Assembly (NCBI GenBank): GCA_036417435.1
Contig: CM070901.1
Location: forward strand, 52,297,001 to 52,361,000
Origin: Inia geoffrensis
Taxonomy: Eukaryota; Chordata; Mammalia; Artiodactyla; Iniidae
Reading direction: 5' to 3'
DNA length: 64,000 bases
Notes under the pieces: model-generated
What the model was told of the DNA's origin: nothing
Database searches by the model: none
The model's input: the letters and a program-made list of their open reading frames with translations, nothing else
Part shown: positions 35,923-48,202 of the stretch, in pieces
How positions within the stretch are numbered: the stretch's first letter is position 1
How the letters are laid out: the number at the start of each line of letters is the position of its first letter
Position numbers and translations under genes: made by a program

Positions 35923-36315
35923 AAAAATGGTTCAGATTAACCTAGGGGCAGGACAGGAATAAAGATGCAGGCATGGAGAATTGACTTGAGGACACAGGGA
36001 GGGGGAAGGATAAGCTGGGATGAAGTGAGAGAATGGCATGGACATATATATATACACTACGAAATATAAAATAGCTAGTGGGAAGAGCCACATAGCACAG
36101 GGAGATCAGCTCGATGCTTTTTGTCTACCTAGAGGGCTGGGATAGGTAGGGTGGGAGGCAGACAGCAGAGGGACAGGATATGGGGATATATGTATACATA
36201 TAGCTGATTGACTTTGTTGTAAGGCAGAAACTAACACACCATTGTAAAGCAATTATACTCCAAAACAGATGTTAAAAAGAAAAACTGGGCAAATTAAAAA
36301 ACAAACAAAAAAAAT

Positions 36316-37584
36316 CCCATTGGAGAGGATATTTCCCACTGATAAGCCTCCAGTGGGGAGATATGTGAATGACCCTCAAAAGTGATCTCTAAGAGAAAGA
36401 TTTAAATGTGTGTTCCTGACACACAGAGAGCCCTCATGCCATGATACAAACACATGAGCAAAGGAAGACTGCGGCCTTTTCTCTGATCACTATTCTCCTT
36501 AGTCCAGCCCAAGAACGGGGCAGAAATAGGATTTAGAGAGCTGGAAAGAGGCAGAGAAGAAAAATAAAAGTAGAAGAGGACAAAGAGTGAAGAAAGCAAT
36601 CTCAGCCTGCTTCATCCCAAGCTTCTGTACCTTAGTGAGTCTCCAGCCGACATATGGGCCCAGCAGTGGGGTACTTCAATTGGGTTAGAAACTGGAGCGT
36701 CAATATCCAACTGCCTGTACTTTCTAAATACTTCATAAGCCAGGTTTTTCATTAATGCCTTAGAATGACGGAAAAAATAAGGATATGCCCAGGAGTCATC
36801 CAGTGGTTGGGAAGAAAAATTCCACAAGGTGTAAAACGGGGCAGTGGTGAGAGAGAATAAAGTCGCTTTTTGCCTTCCCCTTTCTCATTCCAGCTTGTTC
36901 AGTAAACTGATAATAGTTTACATTTGTTTCTATCCTACAACTCTGTGTTTACATTCTTGCAGTCCAAATAAAACCTGGGTATGAAAATTTATAAGCACTG
37001 CCATATTTCCTGTTCTATCATGTTTTACACCAGGTTTGCACATTGAAAAGCATCCCAACCCTAGAAGGTAGCAAAAATGAATGATGCAGGCCAAGAGCAA
37101 CACAGCGGAGAAGAATTAAGACTGGAGAATGCATGGCTTCTAAATGTTTTAGAAACCCTCTGTCAGTCAAACGACCTAAACATGGAGACCACTCGTTGAT
37201 GACTTTTATGTTAGGTATTAGATACAATTCTTCCCCTACCCTGGACATTGCAAGCCTACATTGAAATGAATGTGGCCATGGGATGGGCACAGGGGACAAG
37301 GCAATGTCACATGAACCCACCTCACATTCAGATGTACTAAGCTAATGTCATTTTCTAGGTAAGTGTAGAAATATTTTGGCATTTTCCAAATCTATAATTT
37401 ATAATTTGTCTACATTCTTAGTACAAATAAGAAAGCATCAATATGTCATCTTCACATTAATAAGAGGACAGATGAGGGAAGAAACAGAAACTGTGCTTCA
37501 CAAAACTCCTTTTCCCGTCCTCTGACAGGTCCTGGTAATGAACACCAACAGCAGCCATTTTCTTTAGTAAGGAAGCCACTTTTT
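36316..37584. other. No gene recognised
   Basis: Unique-looking AT-rich sequence. Frames up to 100 codons (37018-37320, -) have no recognisable motif. Confidence 0.5.
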
Positions 37585-37660
37585 AAAAGGTTTCTGTTCA
37601 ACTCGTTAAATATTTACTGAATGCCTACTATGTGCAAGCAAATAGTAGGAGGTCAGTTTT
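37585..37660. mobile_element. L2/MIR 3'-type fragment
   Basis: 'aaatatttactgaatgccta' followed by 'ctatgtgcaagcaaatag' resembles the shared L2/MIR terminal phrase. Orientation not assigned. Confidence 0.4.
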
Positions 37661-37929
37661 GACCAGAGGATCTGAAATCGCCAGTGTATAATTTTGTCAT
37701 TTGGAATTACGCCTAAGTAACAATATGATAGCCTAAAGCAAAATACCCTGCCAGCAAACTAAGAGCTTCCTCAACCCAGAACAAAACATATGAGAAAGAT
37801 AGAAAAACAGGATTTCAGAATGAGAATAGTCCTGTGCTAGGGGAAAAGAAATGTAATTTTATTTCATTAAATGTATGCTTTCAAAATGACTCTCTAAAAA
37901 ATGAACCCAGGATTTGTTATTTAACATGG

Positions 37930-38120
37930 CATCTGAAAATACCACAGAATCTTGGGTGTTGGAAGGGTCCTCAAAGGCCAACCCTATCACACTCCCACGT
38001 GGGGCAAGCGTTCTCCTAAGAGCAGGGCCCTTCCCACGTTCTTCATCCCACCTAAGCTTGGTCACTCATGATGATTATAACCAGGTTCTGGTGTTCTCAG
38101 TTGTCCCAGACCATATGCAA
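37930..38120. mobile_element. Ancient MIR3/L3-like fragment (low confidence)
   Basis: 'cacagaatcttgggtgttgg' and 'aagggtcctcaaaggccaac' resemble a widespread ancient amniote repeat phrase. Weak evidence only. Confidence 0.3.
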
Positions 38121-38689
38121 CTCAGTGGTGGGATCTAGAAGGATCTGTGGTGCTGGGCAAAGGTTAAGATTCTGGTTTTACAAGACACATGGAAGTGAGT
38201 TTGAGAGTTGGTCTATAACAGGAAGTTACCACAGCTATAATTACCATGGTTATAACTTCCCACATGGGTGGAAGGACTTGAGAACTGAGACCATCATAGA
38301 GGTGGTGCTGGTGGTGAGGTCTCACAGCAAGAATCAGAACCTACCTGGAGGGTAGAGTCCTGAAATAGGCAAGAAAAATATTCCTGAGACCTGAGAGCAA
38401 GGCAGGGACACAGCATTAGGGAAGAGTCTCCAAAGGCACAGTAATGTATGTAACAAGACTGTCCAGAGGCCAAGCCTTGAACCACCAATAAATGTCTCTC
38501 TGTCCCTTCTTTAACATCAGTCCTGGCATGGGTGATCTTTGCATGCTGGTAAAGTTAAGTTGTTTTCATCATCCAGAGGAGGAGAGAGATGGATCAGTAA
38601 GGTCTCCACAGGGGACTGTGAGATTCCTTCCATGGTAGGGAAAAATCTGATTTTCATGGAATTTTCCTTAAATGGAATGACTTTTTCTT
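38121..38689. other. No gene recognised
   Basis: Nothing supported. Confidence 0.45.
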
Positions 38690-39935
38690 CACATACTTTC
38701 TTCTGTTGATTTTCATTATTCTACCCTCTCCAGGTTTGTCTCTTATCTCATTAGCCACCCTTTTTACTGACTCTGCCTTCTCTAACTGAGCTCTAAATAT
38801 TGAAAGCCCCGAAAGCTCAGTTTGGGGGCCTCTTTTATTTCCTTCTATCCCTAGTCCCATGGCTCAAGTCCCATCTATGTGATGATGACTTCCAATCTTT
38901 GTTTCTCCAGCCATGACCTCTCTTGTGAGCTCCAGACTCATGTATCTAACTTCCTATATATCCACTTGAGCATCAAATTGGGATTTTAACAGAATATATC
39001 CAAGCCATAACTCTTAACCCTGTTTATTGTCCACAATTTGCTCCTCCCAATATTTCCCCATCTTAATAAAGGGGAGTACCATCCAACTGAGTATTTTAGC
39101 GAAAAACCCAAGAGTCATCCTTAATTATCCCTTTTCTTCACTGACACCTCCCCCCAACATTTAATTCATCAGCAGCTCCTGCCATTTCTATTTTTAAATG
39201 TTTCTGGAATCCATCCATTTTTCTCTTTCTACAGTAGTAACACCTTGCTTCAAGCTACTGTCTTTTGTCCCCTGGAATTCTGCTATAGCATCAACTCTCC
39301 CACACTCCATTCTATGCCTAATGGCCAGAGTGATCATTTAAAATATAATTTCAATCATTTTACTTCCTGAACAAATCCTGTCCCAAACTTACACAATACA
39401 TAGTCTCCCATCACACTTGGGGAAAAAAAAAAAACCCAAAGAGACTCTGTATGGGTTTTCTCTGTCTACCTATCTGACTTCATCTGATACCCCATTCCCC
39501 ATTCACCTTCCTTCAGCCACACTGGCCTACCCTCTTGTCCTCAAGAGCCCAGGCTCAACCCTGAGTTTTAGCCTTTCACTTGATGTTCACCCTGCCCAGA
39601 AAGCTCTTCCTAAGACTGGCTTCTTGTCATTCTGATCTCAGTATGTCACTTCCTTGGAAGGTCTTCCCCAGCAGCCAATCTAAGGAGTGTGTCCCCCACC
39701 GTGTGCTCATTCTCTTGGCCACACTCTCTCTTTGTATGTACTCCTTTCCTCATAGTTCTTACCTGTATCTAAAGCCATTTATCTTGTTGATTATCTGTCT
39801 CCTTATCACTAGAATATGGACTTCAGGAGAAAAGGGACTTTATCTACCATGTTTCTCATTAGATCCCTGTACCTGTACCTAGAAACAGTGCCTACTAAAC
39901 GTAGGTCCTTAATAATTATTTACCAAGTAAATGTT
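38690..39935 (+). mobile_element. L2 LINE fragment, 3' half
   Basis: Landmarks in order: 'catgacctctcttgtgagct', 'ccacttgagcatcaa', 'cttaacc-tgtttat' and the terminus 'agaatatggacttcaggaga', 'gtacctagaaacagtgccta' and 'gtccttaataattatttacc'. Several A/T tracts (A12 at about 39423) interrupt it. Only decayed ORF2. Confidence 0.7.
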
Positions 39936-39954
39936 AACCCTACCTGGGTGTAAC

Positions 39955-40240
39955 TTCCATTCATTGAACTGCTGAAGATATGTTCAATAAATCAATTGTT
40001 TCTTCTATGTGATGGCCCTTTAAATATTTGGAGGATGCCTTTATTATGTATGCACATATCTGTGTGTGTGTGTGTGTGTCTGTGTGTGTTTCTCCTGGAT
40101 GAATATCTGCAAGTATTTAAATCAATTCTTATATGAAACGATTTCTAGATAGTTCACTATCCAGGTCACCCTCCCCTGGGTAAACCTCAAGAGAAGATTC
40201 TCCAAAGTTAATTCCAATGGTGTCTAAAAATAAACTGAAT
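39955..40240. mobile_element. Ancient CR1-like or conserved repeat (low confidence)
   Basis: 'gatggccctttaaatatttg', 'gaggatgcctttattatgta' and 'ccaggtcaccctcccctggg' resemble an old amniote repeat of CR1 type, interrupted by the TG microsatellite. Not verified. Confidence 0.25.
40062..40089. repeat. TG microsatellite
   Basis: TG runs with a single C interruption near 40080. Confidence 0.9.
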
Positions 40241-40439
40241 GACACCAAAAATAGGTAGTGGGAAAAAAAAGTGCTTTCAGGCTGGAATTAACAGCCAACT
40301 CCTGTCCTGGTCTAAAGTATTTTTTCCTGTACTGCAGAATCTAAGGCACAGAAAATCTTAAAAGATTTTCTTTACTCTTCTTTCCTGTAGCAAATAGCTC
40401 TACCCTATGGCCCCCCAGCTGTCAGCCTTAAACTCGCTA

Positions 40440-41435
40440 ATTTTTACTTCCTTACTACTTCCCAAGCTCTGATCTAAGACAGGAGAGTTAGAAGACAAGT
40501 TCTCTGCTTGTATTTCCAGCCCTAGTCTCTCCTCTGAACTTTAGACTTGTACATCTAATATCCTGTTTGGCATCTCCCTCAGGCATCTGATAGGTGCCTC
40601 AAATTCAACACGTATCCTGATGTGGACTTCTCTTCCCCTACCCTAATCTTCTCTTCTCTTCTCTTTCCAGTGCCTGTAAATGACACCACCATCCACCCTG
40701 TCATCCAAGCACCAAATTTCAGTCATTAGACTCCCTCTTCTTCCCCATTAGTCACACCCAATCAATTTCCAACTCTGAAATTTTACCCTTTCCTTCACCT
40801 TTAGTGTCACATCCTAGCTCACACCTTCAAAATCTCTCAGCTGTAGCCTCCTGAACTGGGCTCCCCACTTTCCCAGCCCCTGCCTTGCTCCATTTAACCC
40901 TGTTCCCTAAGTTGCAGTTCCAGTGACTTTCAGCACAGCTCCCTTATGAGCGGACGTAAACTTCTTACCATGGTACCCAAACCTTTTTAAGCCTGACCTG
41001 TCTACCTTTCCAGCGGCATCCACCATGTCCTGACTTGCACTTAATTCTAAAAAACTAAACTAGGAATTCCCCCCAAACACCGCATACTTCTATCCTCCAT
41101 GGCTTGTCTTCTCCCTCTACCTGGGCTTCCCTTCAAACCTTTCTTCACCTGAACAAACTTCAAGGCTTAGAAGAGCAGCTGCTTCTTTAGGGAGCCTTTC
41201 AAACCCTCTGCCTGGGCTATGCACTGTCCTTTGCTGCTAGGACAGTGCACTGTGTACTTCTCTGCCTAACTTCCCAACATTAGTTATTGAAATTATACAT
41301 TTTTGCACCCCTCACAAGGTGGAAAACTCCTTCAAGGCAGCAAATGTCTATTAATTATCTTAGTACCTACTCCCTGGACCCAGCTAAACAGGTGGCACAT
41401 AGTAGGTGTTCCACAAATGTTTGCTGATCTGAAAG
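40440..41435 (+). mobile_element. L2 LINE fragment, 3' half
   Basis: 'tctgatctaagacaggagag', 'ctgtttggcatctccctcag', 'aactctgaaattttaccctt', 'gcagttccagtgac' and the L2 end 'ggtggaaaactccttcaagg', 'ggtggcacatagtaggtgtt'. Second sense L2 within 2 kb of the previous one. Confidence 0.7.
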
Positions 41436-42405
41436 ATCCTTTAAGAGGGGGAAACTTTAAGAGTTCTAGATACGGCACCCTCAGACCTAAGATAACATCA
41501 GGATACCCCTACCGTACAAAATGAAAGTGTTTGTAGCTCTCCATCATTCATAGTTCCTGATATTTCAAACCTTGTATTCTAAAACACTTCTAATATGATT
41601 TCTCATGCCACCACAGCAGGATTCAGAGGACTTGGCATATAGTTAGAGCACAAACCACTCTATCTTTCACCTTTTTATCCGTGGCGACACCCATATAAAA
41701 TAAGAGGAAAGATATGTGTCTAAGGTCAAAGTGATGAAACTTCACATGATCTAACTGTGGATAGTGATTAGCATTAGAGACTCCAGTGTTCTCTTTTTAT
41801 GCAACATGTCTTAGTGTCTGCTCCCATGCTTCCATCTGGAAGACAAGGCTTAGTACTCATTTATCTTTGAGATTCTGAGAGTCTCTATCACAATGTTCCA
41901 CACAGAGAATGACCTCTATAAATGCATACTGAATTGAACTGAGGCCGCAAAGCGGGACAAAGTTACTTTGAGGTACCATTTTTATTGACACCAGTCATGG
42001 GAAAAAATGGAGAGATCCTTTCCTTCTCTTTACAGTGAATTTCCTTCTGAAATGCCTCTTTAAAAGCCAGGTGAAGATAATTGCAAGTCAGCTGGAAGTG
42101 CTGGAAGACAACTGGTATTGTGCTGGGCTGCTAACACGCAATGTCTAACTGGTGCAGAGTAAAGAATCAATTTGAAATTAAGATAGGAATGGCATCAAGC
42201 ACTTAGACATAGTGAAGGGCTTTGCTGCCAGGCCCTGGGAGAGATAAGAACACCTCTCTTCCCTTCTCAGCTTCCCCTTGTGCTGTCAGACTCCGGCTGG
42301 TCAGACCCTCAGATGCTCTAAAATATTCCCTAAGTAAAGCACAGCATCTCTGCCACCTTTTGATTTCAACAATATCAATCTTCCCCAACATTGATTCATT
42401 TGGTC
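41436..42405. other. No gene recognised
   Basis: Includes possible L2-type wording near 41885-41935 ('ttccacacagagaatgacct') but no clear element and no convincing frame. Confidence 0.45.
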
Positions 42406-42420
42406 AAAAGTCATCCATCA
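42406..42420. repeat. Possible outer target duplication, left copy
   Basis: AAAAGTCATCCATCA, immediately before the L1 5' end at 42421. AAAAGTTCTTCATCA at 50266-50280 matches 12 of 15 bases. Part of the match is poly-A, so this is tentative. Confidence 0.35.
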
Positions 42421-43340
42421 GGCGGAGTCAAGATGGCGGACTAGGAGGACGTGGAATTCGCGTTTCCTCACAACTAGGTCACCTACCAGGCACCGGTGGG
42501 AGATGACGGACACCTAAGGGGATGGCAGGAACCCCAGGTACGACGTGGGGCGTGCGGGGAGTGAAGGGGGAGGAGAAGGGGAGGCAGACAGGACTCGTGC
42601 CCCTGAGGGGCGGCTGCGGGAGGGGAACGGATCCCACGCCCGAAGGGGCAAATGGGGGAACGATTGGAAGGGAAGAGGATCAAAAGGGAGCATAGCCAGG
42701 TTTCCCCTGCCCACATGGGCCCCAAGGAACCTGCTGAGATCCCAGGCTTGATCCTCTGCCCACCTAGGCCCCCTCCAGCCGCGCGGGTCCTGAGGGAGTG
42801 GGAGGGAGGGAAGGGAGAGCAAAAGTAAAGGCCGGACCTCCAGGACCCGGACCCCTGAGGGGTGACTGGGGGAGGGGAGGCGTTCCTACACCCAGCGGGA
42901 CCCACCCACGGTTAGGGGTCAAGCGGCGACAAGGGAGACCCTGGGGGAGACGGTGGGGGAGGGGCGCAGAGGAACGGAAGGAAACACGGCCAGCGCTTTC
43001 CCTGTCCACATAGGCACCGGGGAGACGGTTGGGCTCCCAGGCCTAATCCTCGGAGCCTCCCTCCTGCGGCGCAGAACCCAAGCCCCGCACCTACACCCCC
43101 AGCCAGGGCCCTACCTCCAAACTCTGGAACTCCACACTCCAGAGGCCCTCCTTTCGACCTGCCGCGTCTCCACTTCCTTGCAGGTCCTAAGCAAATACGC
43201 CGCCCCACGCTTGAACGTTGCCCCATGTAGGCCCCGCCCCATGCTCAAACGTCACTGCCCCCACCCGCCTAGGTCCTGCCCCACCCTAAACCCTGCCCCT
43301 GCCTAAGTTCTAACCCCACCTAAACTACATCCCCGTGGCC
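42421..43340 (+). mobile_element. Orphan CpG-rich L1 5'UTR
   Basis: Starts 'ggcggagtcaagatggcgga', then 'ctaggaggacgtggaattcg', the classic L1 5' terminal layout of another 5'UTR type than 9131 or 30816. About 900 bp, GC-rich, with dense CpG; by far the most GC-rich stretch in the window. It carries GC-box-like sequence and GGGGAGG repeats and probably drove Pol II transcription. No ORF1 follows in the sense direction. Frames such as 42483-42905 (-) and 42953-43306 (+) reflect GC content, not genes. Confidence 0.82.
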
Positions 43341-43656
43341 AAGATTTTTTTTCCTTTTATTTTTTTTCTTTTTCTTAATTACAGTCACCTAATATAATCA
43401 ACCACTCATACTAATTGTCATATTTAACCAAAGTAACCTTTTTCTTTTTCTTTAAACAAAAGAGAATCTCAGAGGACAGGAAACCAATAATTGCCTAGAT
43501 ATTTTTTTCCCCATGACTGTGCATTTTATATCATTTTAACAATTTGGAGGTAGTAAAAATCAGCACACATATATACTGTCACCCAGAGACGTTTGCATAT
43601 TTTGTTAACCTATTGCCATTCCGAGAAAATTATCTTTAGTAACCAGTGTTTTTTTT
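43341..43656. other. AT-rich segment between orphan L1 5'UTR and minus-strand L1
   Basis: T-rich start ('ttttcctttt' tracts), then sequence I could not match to L1 ORF1. It could be the AT-rich downstream part of the 5'UTR, or unique DNA. Confidence 0.4.
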
Positions 43657-43914
43657 TTTTTAATTTTATTTTACTTATTTTTTAAACAGCAGGTCATTAT
43701 TAGTTATCCATTTTATACATATTAGTGTATATATGTCAATTCCAATCTCCCAATTCATCCCACGACCAAATCCCCACCCCCTGCCGATTTCCCACCTTGG
43801 TGTCCATACATTTGTTCTCTACATCTGTGTCTCAATTTCTGCCCTGCAGACTAGTTCATCTGTACCATTTTTCTAGGTTCCACCTATATGCGTTAATATA
43901 AGATATTTGTTTTT

Positions 43915-44850
43915 CTATTTCTGACTTACTTCACTCTGTATGACAGTCTCTAGATTCACCCACGTCTCTACAGATGACCCAATTCCGTTCCTTTTTATGG
44001 CTGAGTAATATTCCATTGTATATATGTACCACTTCTTCTTTATCCATTCATCTGTTGATGGGCATTTAGGTTGCTTCCATGACCTGGCTATTGTAAATAG
44101 TGCTGTAATGAATATTGGGGTGCATGTGTCTCTTTGAATTATGTTTTTCTCTGGGTATATGCCCAGTAGTGGGATTGCTGGGTCGTATAGTAATTCTATT
44201 TTTAGTTTTTTAAGGAACATTCATACTGTTCTCCATAGTGGCTGTATCAATTTACATTCCCACCAACAGTGCACAAGGGTTCCCTTTTCTCCACACCCTC
44301 TCCAGCATTTGTTGTTTGTAGATTTTCTGATGATGCCCATTCTAACTGGTGTGAGGTGATACCTCATTGTAGTTTTTATTTGCATTTCTCTAATAATTAG
44401 TGATGTTGAGCAGCTTTTCATGTGCTTCTTGGCCATCTGTATGTCTTCTTTGGAGAGCTGCCTATTTAGGTCTTCTGCCCATTTTTGGATTGGGTTGTTT
44501 GTTGTTTTAATATTGAGCTGCATGAGCTGTTTATGTGTTTTGGAGATTAATCCTTTGTTGATTCGTTGCAAATATTTTCTCCCATTCTGAGGGTTGTCTT
44601 TTGTCTTTTTTGTAGTTTCCTTTGCTTTGCAAAAGCTTTTAAGTTTCATTAGGTCACATTTGTCTATTTTTGGTTTTATTTCCATTACTCTAGGAGGTGG
44701 ATCAAAAAAGATGTTGCTGTGATTTATGTCAAACAGTGTTCTTCCTATGTTTTCCTCTAAGAGTTTTATAGTGTTCGGTCTTACATTTAAGTCTCTAATC
44801 CACTTTGAGTTTATTTTTGTGTATGGTGCTAGGAAGTGTGCTAATTTCAT
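43915..44850 (-). pseudogene. L1 ORF2 C-terminal half remnant
   Basis: Frame 44221-44850 carries '[18 protein letters not shown]' through '[20 protein letters not shown]' to 'QPLWRTV'; 43915-44220 continues in another frame with 'PYDP'-equivalent '[17 protein letters not shown]' and '[20 protein letters not shown]'. The frameshift sits at about 44220. The plus-strand frame at 44141-44359 is its antisense shadow. Confidence 0.9.
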
Positions 44851-45070
44851 TCTTTCACATGTAGCTGTCCAGTTTTCCCAGCACCACTTATTGAAGAGAC
44901 TGTCCTTTCTCCATTGTATGTCCTTGCCTCCTTTATTTATCAGAGATTAGTTGACCATAGGTGTGTGGGTTTATCTCTGGGCTTTTGTTCCTGTTCCATT
45001 GATCTATATTTCTGGTTTTGTGCCAGTTGCCATTGTCTAGATTACTGTAGCTTTATAGTATAATCTGAAG

Positions 45071-45835
45071 TCAGGGAGTCTGATTCCTCCAGTTCCATTT
45101 TTTTCCCTCAAGACTGCTTTGACTACTCGAGGTCTTTTGTGTCTCCATACAAATTTTAAGATTTTTTTGTTCTAGTTCTGTAAAAAATGCCATTGGTAAT
45201 TTGATAGCGATTGCAATGAATCTGTAGATTGCTTTGGGTAGTATAGTCATTTTCACAATATTGATTCTTCCAAACCAAGAACATGGTATATCTCTCCACC
45301 TGTGTGCATCATCTTTAATTTCTTTCAGGAGTGTCTTACAATTTTCTGCATACACGTCTTTTGTCTCCCTAGGTAGGTTTATTCTTAGGTATTTTATTCT
45401 TTTTGTTGCAGTAGTAAATAGAAGTGGTTCCTTAATTACTCTTTCAGATTTTTCATCATTAGTGTATAGGAATGCAAGAGATTTCTGGGCATTAATTTTG
45501 TATCCTGCAACTTTACCAAATTCATTCATTAGCTCTAGTAGTTTTCTGGTGGCATTTTTAGGATTCTCTATGTATAGTATCATGTCATCTGCAAACAGTG
45601 ACAGTTTTACTTCTTCGTTTCCAATTTGTATTCCTTTTATTTCTTTTACTTCTCTGATTGCCATGGCTAGGACTTCCAAAACTATGTTGAATAACAGTGG
45701 TGAGAGTGGACATCCTTGTCTTGTTCCTGATTGTAGAGGAAATGCTTTCAGTTTTTCACCACTGAGAATGATGTTTGCTCTGGGTTTGTTGTATATGACC
45801 TTTATTATGTTGAGGTAGGTTCCCTCTATGCCCAC
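45071..45835 (-). pseudogene. L1 ORF2 reverse-transcriptase remnant
   Basis: 254 codons, the longest coding-like stretch of the window. '[20 protein letters not shown]' and the catalytic FADDMILY (FADD at 45584-45595) are intact, followed by the thumb-type '[18 protein letters not shown]' and '[18 protein letters not shown]'. Upstream RT fingers and downstream C-terminus are in other frames. The 194-codon plus-strand frame at 45234-45818 is its antisense shadow. Confidence 0.92.
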
Positions 45836-46439
45836 TTTCAGTTTTTATCATAAATAGGTGTTGAATTTTGTCAAAAGCTTTTTCTGCATCTATTGAAATG
45901 ATCATCCGGATTTATTCTTCAATTTGTTAGTATGGTGTATCACATTGATTGATTTGCATATATTGAATCCTTGCATCCTTGGGATGAATCCCACTTGATC
46001 ACGGTGTATGATCCTTTTAATGTGTTGTTGGATTCTGTTTGCTAGTATTTTGTTGAGGATTTTTGCATCTATGTTCATAAGTGATAATGGTCTATAATTT
46101 TTTTTTTGTAGTATCTTTCTCTGGTTTTGGTATCAGTGTGTTGGTGGCCTCATAGAATGTGTTTGGGAGTGTTCCTTCCTCTGCAATTTTTTGGAAGGGT
46201 TTGAGAAGGATGGGTGTTAGCTCTTCTCTAAATGTTTCATAGAATTCACCTGTGAAGGCATCTGGTCCTGGACTTTAGTTTGCTGGAAGATTTTTAATCA
46301 CAGTTTCAATTTCATTACTTGTGATTGGTCTGTTTATATTTTCTATTTCTTCCTGGGTCAGTCTTGGAATATTATACCTTTCTAAGAATTTGTCCATTTC
46401 TTCCAGGTTGTCCATTTTATTGGCATAGAGTTGTTTGAA

Positions 46440-47829
46440 CTAGGCTCTTGGGATGCTTTGTATTTCTGCGGTGTCTGTTGTAACTTCTCCTTTTTCAGTT
46501 CTAATTTTATTGATTTTAGTCATCACCCTCTTTTTCTTGATGAGTCTTGCCAAAGGTTTATCAATTTTGTTTGTCTTCTCAAAGAACCAGCTTTCAGTTT
46601 TACTGATCTTTGCTAATGTTTTCTTTGTTTCCATTTCATTTATTTCTGCTCTGTTCTTTATGAGTTCTTTCCTTCTGCTAACTTTGGCTTTTATTGGTTC
46701 TTCTTTCTCTAGTTCCTTTAGGTGTAAGGTTAGATTGTTTATTTGATATGTTTGTTGTTTCTTGAGGTACGCTTGTATAGCTATAAACTTCCCTCTTAGA
46801 ACTGCTTTTGCTGCATCCCACAGGTTTTGGAACATCGTGTTTTCATTGTCATTTGTCTCTAGGTATTTTTTGATTTCCTCTTTGATTTCTTCAGTGATCT
46901 CTTGGTTATTTAGTAATGTATTGTTTAGCTTCCATATGTTTGTGTTTTTTACATTTTTTCCCCTGCAATTGATTTCTAATCTCATGGCTTGTGTCAGAAA
47001 AGATGCTTGATATGATTTCAATTTTTTTTAATTTACTGAGGCTTGATTTGTGACCCAAGATGTGATCTATCCAGCAGAATGTTCCATGTGCACTTGTGAA
47101 AAAAGTGTAATCTGCTGTTTTTGGATGGATCATCCTATAAATATCAATTAAATCTATCTAGTCTATTGTGTCATTTTAAGCTTGTGTTTCCTTATTAATT
47201 TTCTCTTTGGATGATCTGCCCATTGGTATAAGTGAGGTGTTAAATTCCCCCACTATTATTGTGTTACTGTCGATTTCCTCTTTTATAGCTGTTAGCAGTT
47301 GCTTTATGTATTGAGGTGCTCCTATGTTGGGTGCATATATATTTATAATTGTTATATGTTCTTCTTGGATTGATCCCTTGATGATTATGTAGTGTCCTTC
47401 CTTGTCTCTTGTAACATTCTTCATTTTAAAATCTATTTTATCTGATATGAGAATTGCTACTCCAGCTTTCTTTTGATTTCCATTGGCATGGAATATCTTT
47501 TAGTATCCCCTCACTTTCAGTCTGTATGTGTCCCTAGGTCTGAAGTGGGTCTCTTGTAGACAGTAGATATATGGGTCTTGTTTTTGTATCCATTCAGTGA
47601 GCCTGTGTCTTTTGGTTGGAGCATTTAATCTATTCAGGTTTAAGGTAATTATCGATATGTATGTTCCTGTTACCATTTTCTTAATTGTTTTGGGTTTGTT
47701 TTTGTTGGTCCTTTCCTTCTCTTGTGTTTCCCACTTAGAGAAGTTCCTTTCACATTTGTTATAGAGCTGGTTTGGTGGTGCTGAATTCTCTTGGCTTTTG
47801 CTTGTCTGTAAATCTTTTGATTTCTCCAT
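46440..47829 (-). pseudogene. L1 ORF2 N-terminal remnants (EN and EN/RT linker)
   Basis: 47500-47829 includes the end of ORF1, the intergenic stretch and the ORF2 start ('MVTGTYISIITLNLNRLNAP', then 'QETHFRP', the EN motif, with catalytic Glu). 47176-47424 contains 'IYAPNIGAPQYIKQLLTAIK' and 'NTIIVGEFNTSLIP', where the usual GDFN aspartate is replaced by Glu. 46440-47021 holds the linker. Multiple frame breaks. Confidence 0.88.
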
Positions 47830-48202
47830 TGAATCTGAATGAGATCCTTGCCAGTTAGAGTAATCTTGGTTGTAGGTTCTTCCCTTTCATCACTTTAAAT
47901 ATGTCATGCCACTCCCTTCTGGCTTGCGGAGTTTCTGCTGAGAAATCAGCTGTTAACCTTATGGGAGTTCCCTTGTATGTTATTTTTCATTTTTCCCTTG
48001 CTGTTTTCAATAATTTTTCTTTGTCTTTAATTTTTGCCAGTTTGATTACTATGTGTCTTGGCGTGTTTCTCCTTGGGTTTATCCTGTTTGGGCTCTCTGC
48101 ACTTCCTGGACCTGGGTGGCTATGTCCTTTCCCATGTTAGGGAAAGTTTTGACTCTAATCTATTCAAATATTTTCTTGGGTCCTTTCTCTCTCTCTTCTT
48201 TT

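Larger units (their letters stand above)
30816..36315 (+). mobile_element. LINE-1 with full 5'UTR, internally deleted, subfamily B
   Basis: Starts near 'tggaagatggcagaggagta' (equivalent of the 9131 start). 5'UTR to 33178, interrupted by a CHR-2 SINE. ORF1 follows, decayed. ORF2 starts at 34113 and jumps after about 19 codons to the RT palm, dropping most of EN and RT fingers. The ORF2 C-terminus and subfamily-B 3'UTR end in an A-rich tail near 36280-36315. No convincing target duplication was found at the ends. Confidence 0.92.
43657..48200 (-). mobile_element. LINE-1, minus orientation, 5'-truncated within ORF1, subfamily A
   Basis: Reading leftward: the 3' third of ORF1 (48200-47830), complete ORF2 region (about 47674-43960), then a 3'UTR ending in 'taaaataaaattaaaaaaaa' (complement of the T tract at 43660). 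The 3'UTR matches the first L1 at 5102-6375. It is the longest ORF2 copy in the window but broken by several frameshifts and stops. Its 5' end meets a plus-strand L1 head to head at about 48200. Confidence 0.92.

Noticed and set aside
42483..43306. Overlapping Pro/Gly/Arg-rich frames (up to 140 codons)
   Set aside because: Explained by the GC-rich orphan L1 5'UTR; low-complexity translations in multiple frames.
42421..43320. CpG island of a host gene promoter
   Set aside because: The left edge is a classic L1 5' terminus (aagatggcgg), so an L1 promoter is the simpler reading. No host first exon follows.
45234..45818. 194-codon plus-strand open frame
   Set aside because: Exact antisense of the L1 reverse-transcriptase remnant (45071-45835, minus); no independent evidence of coding.
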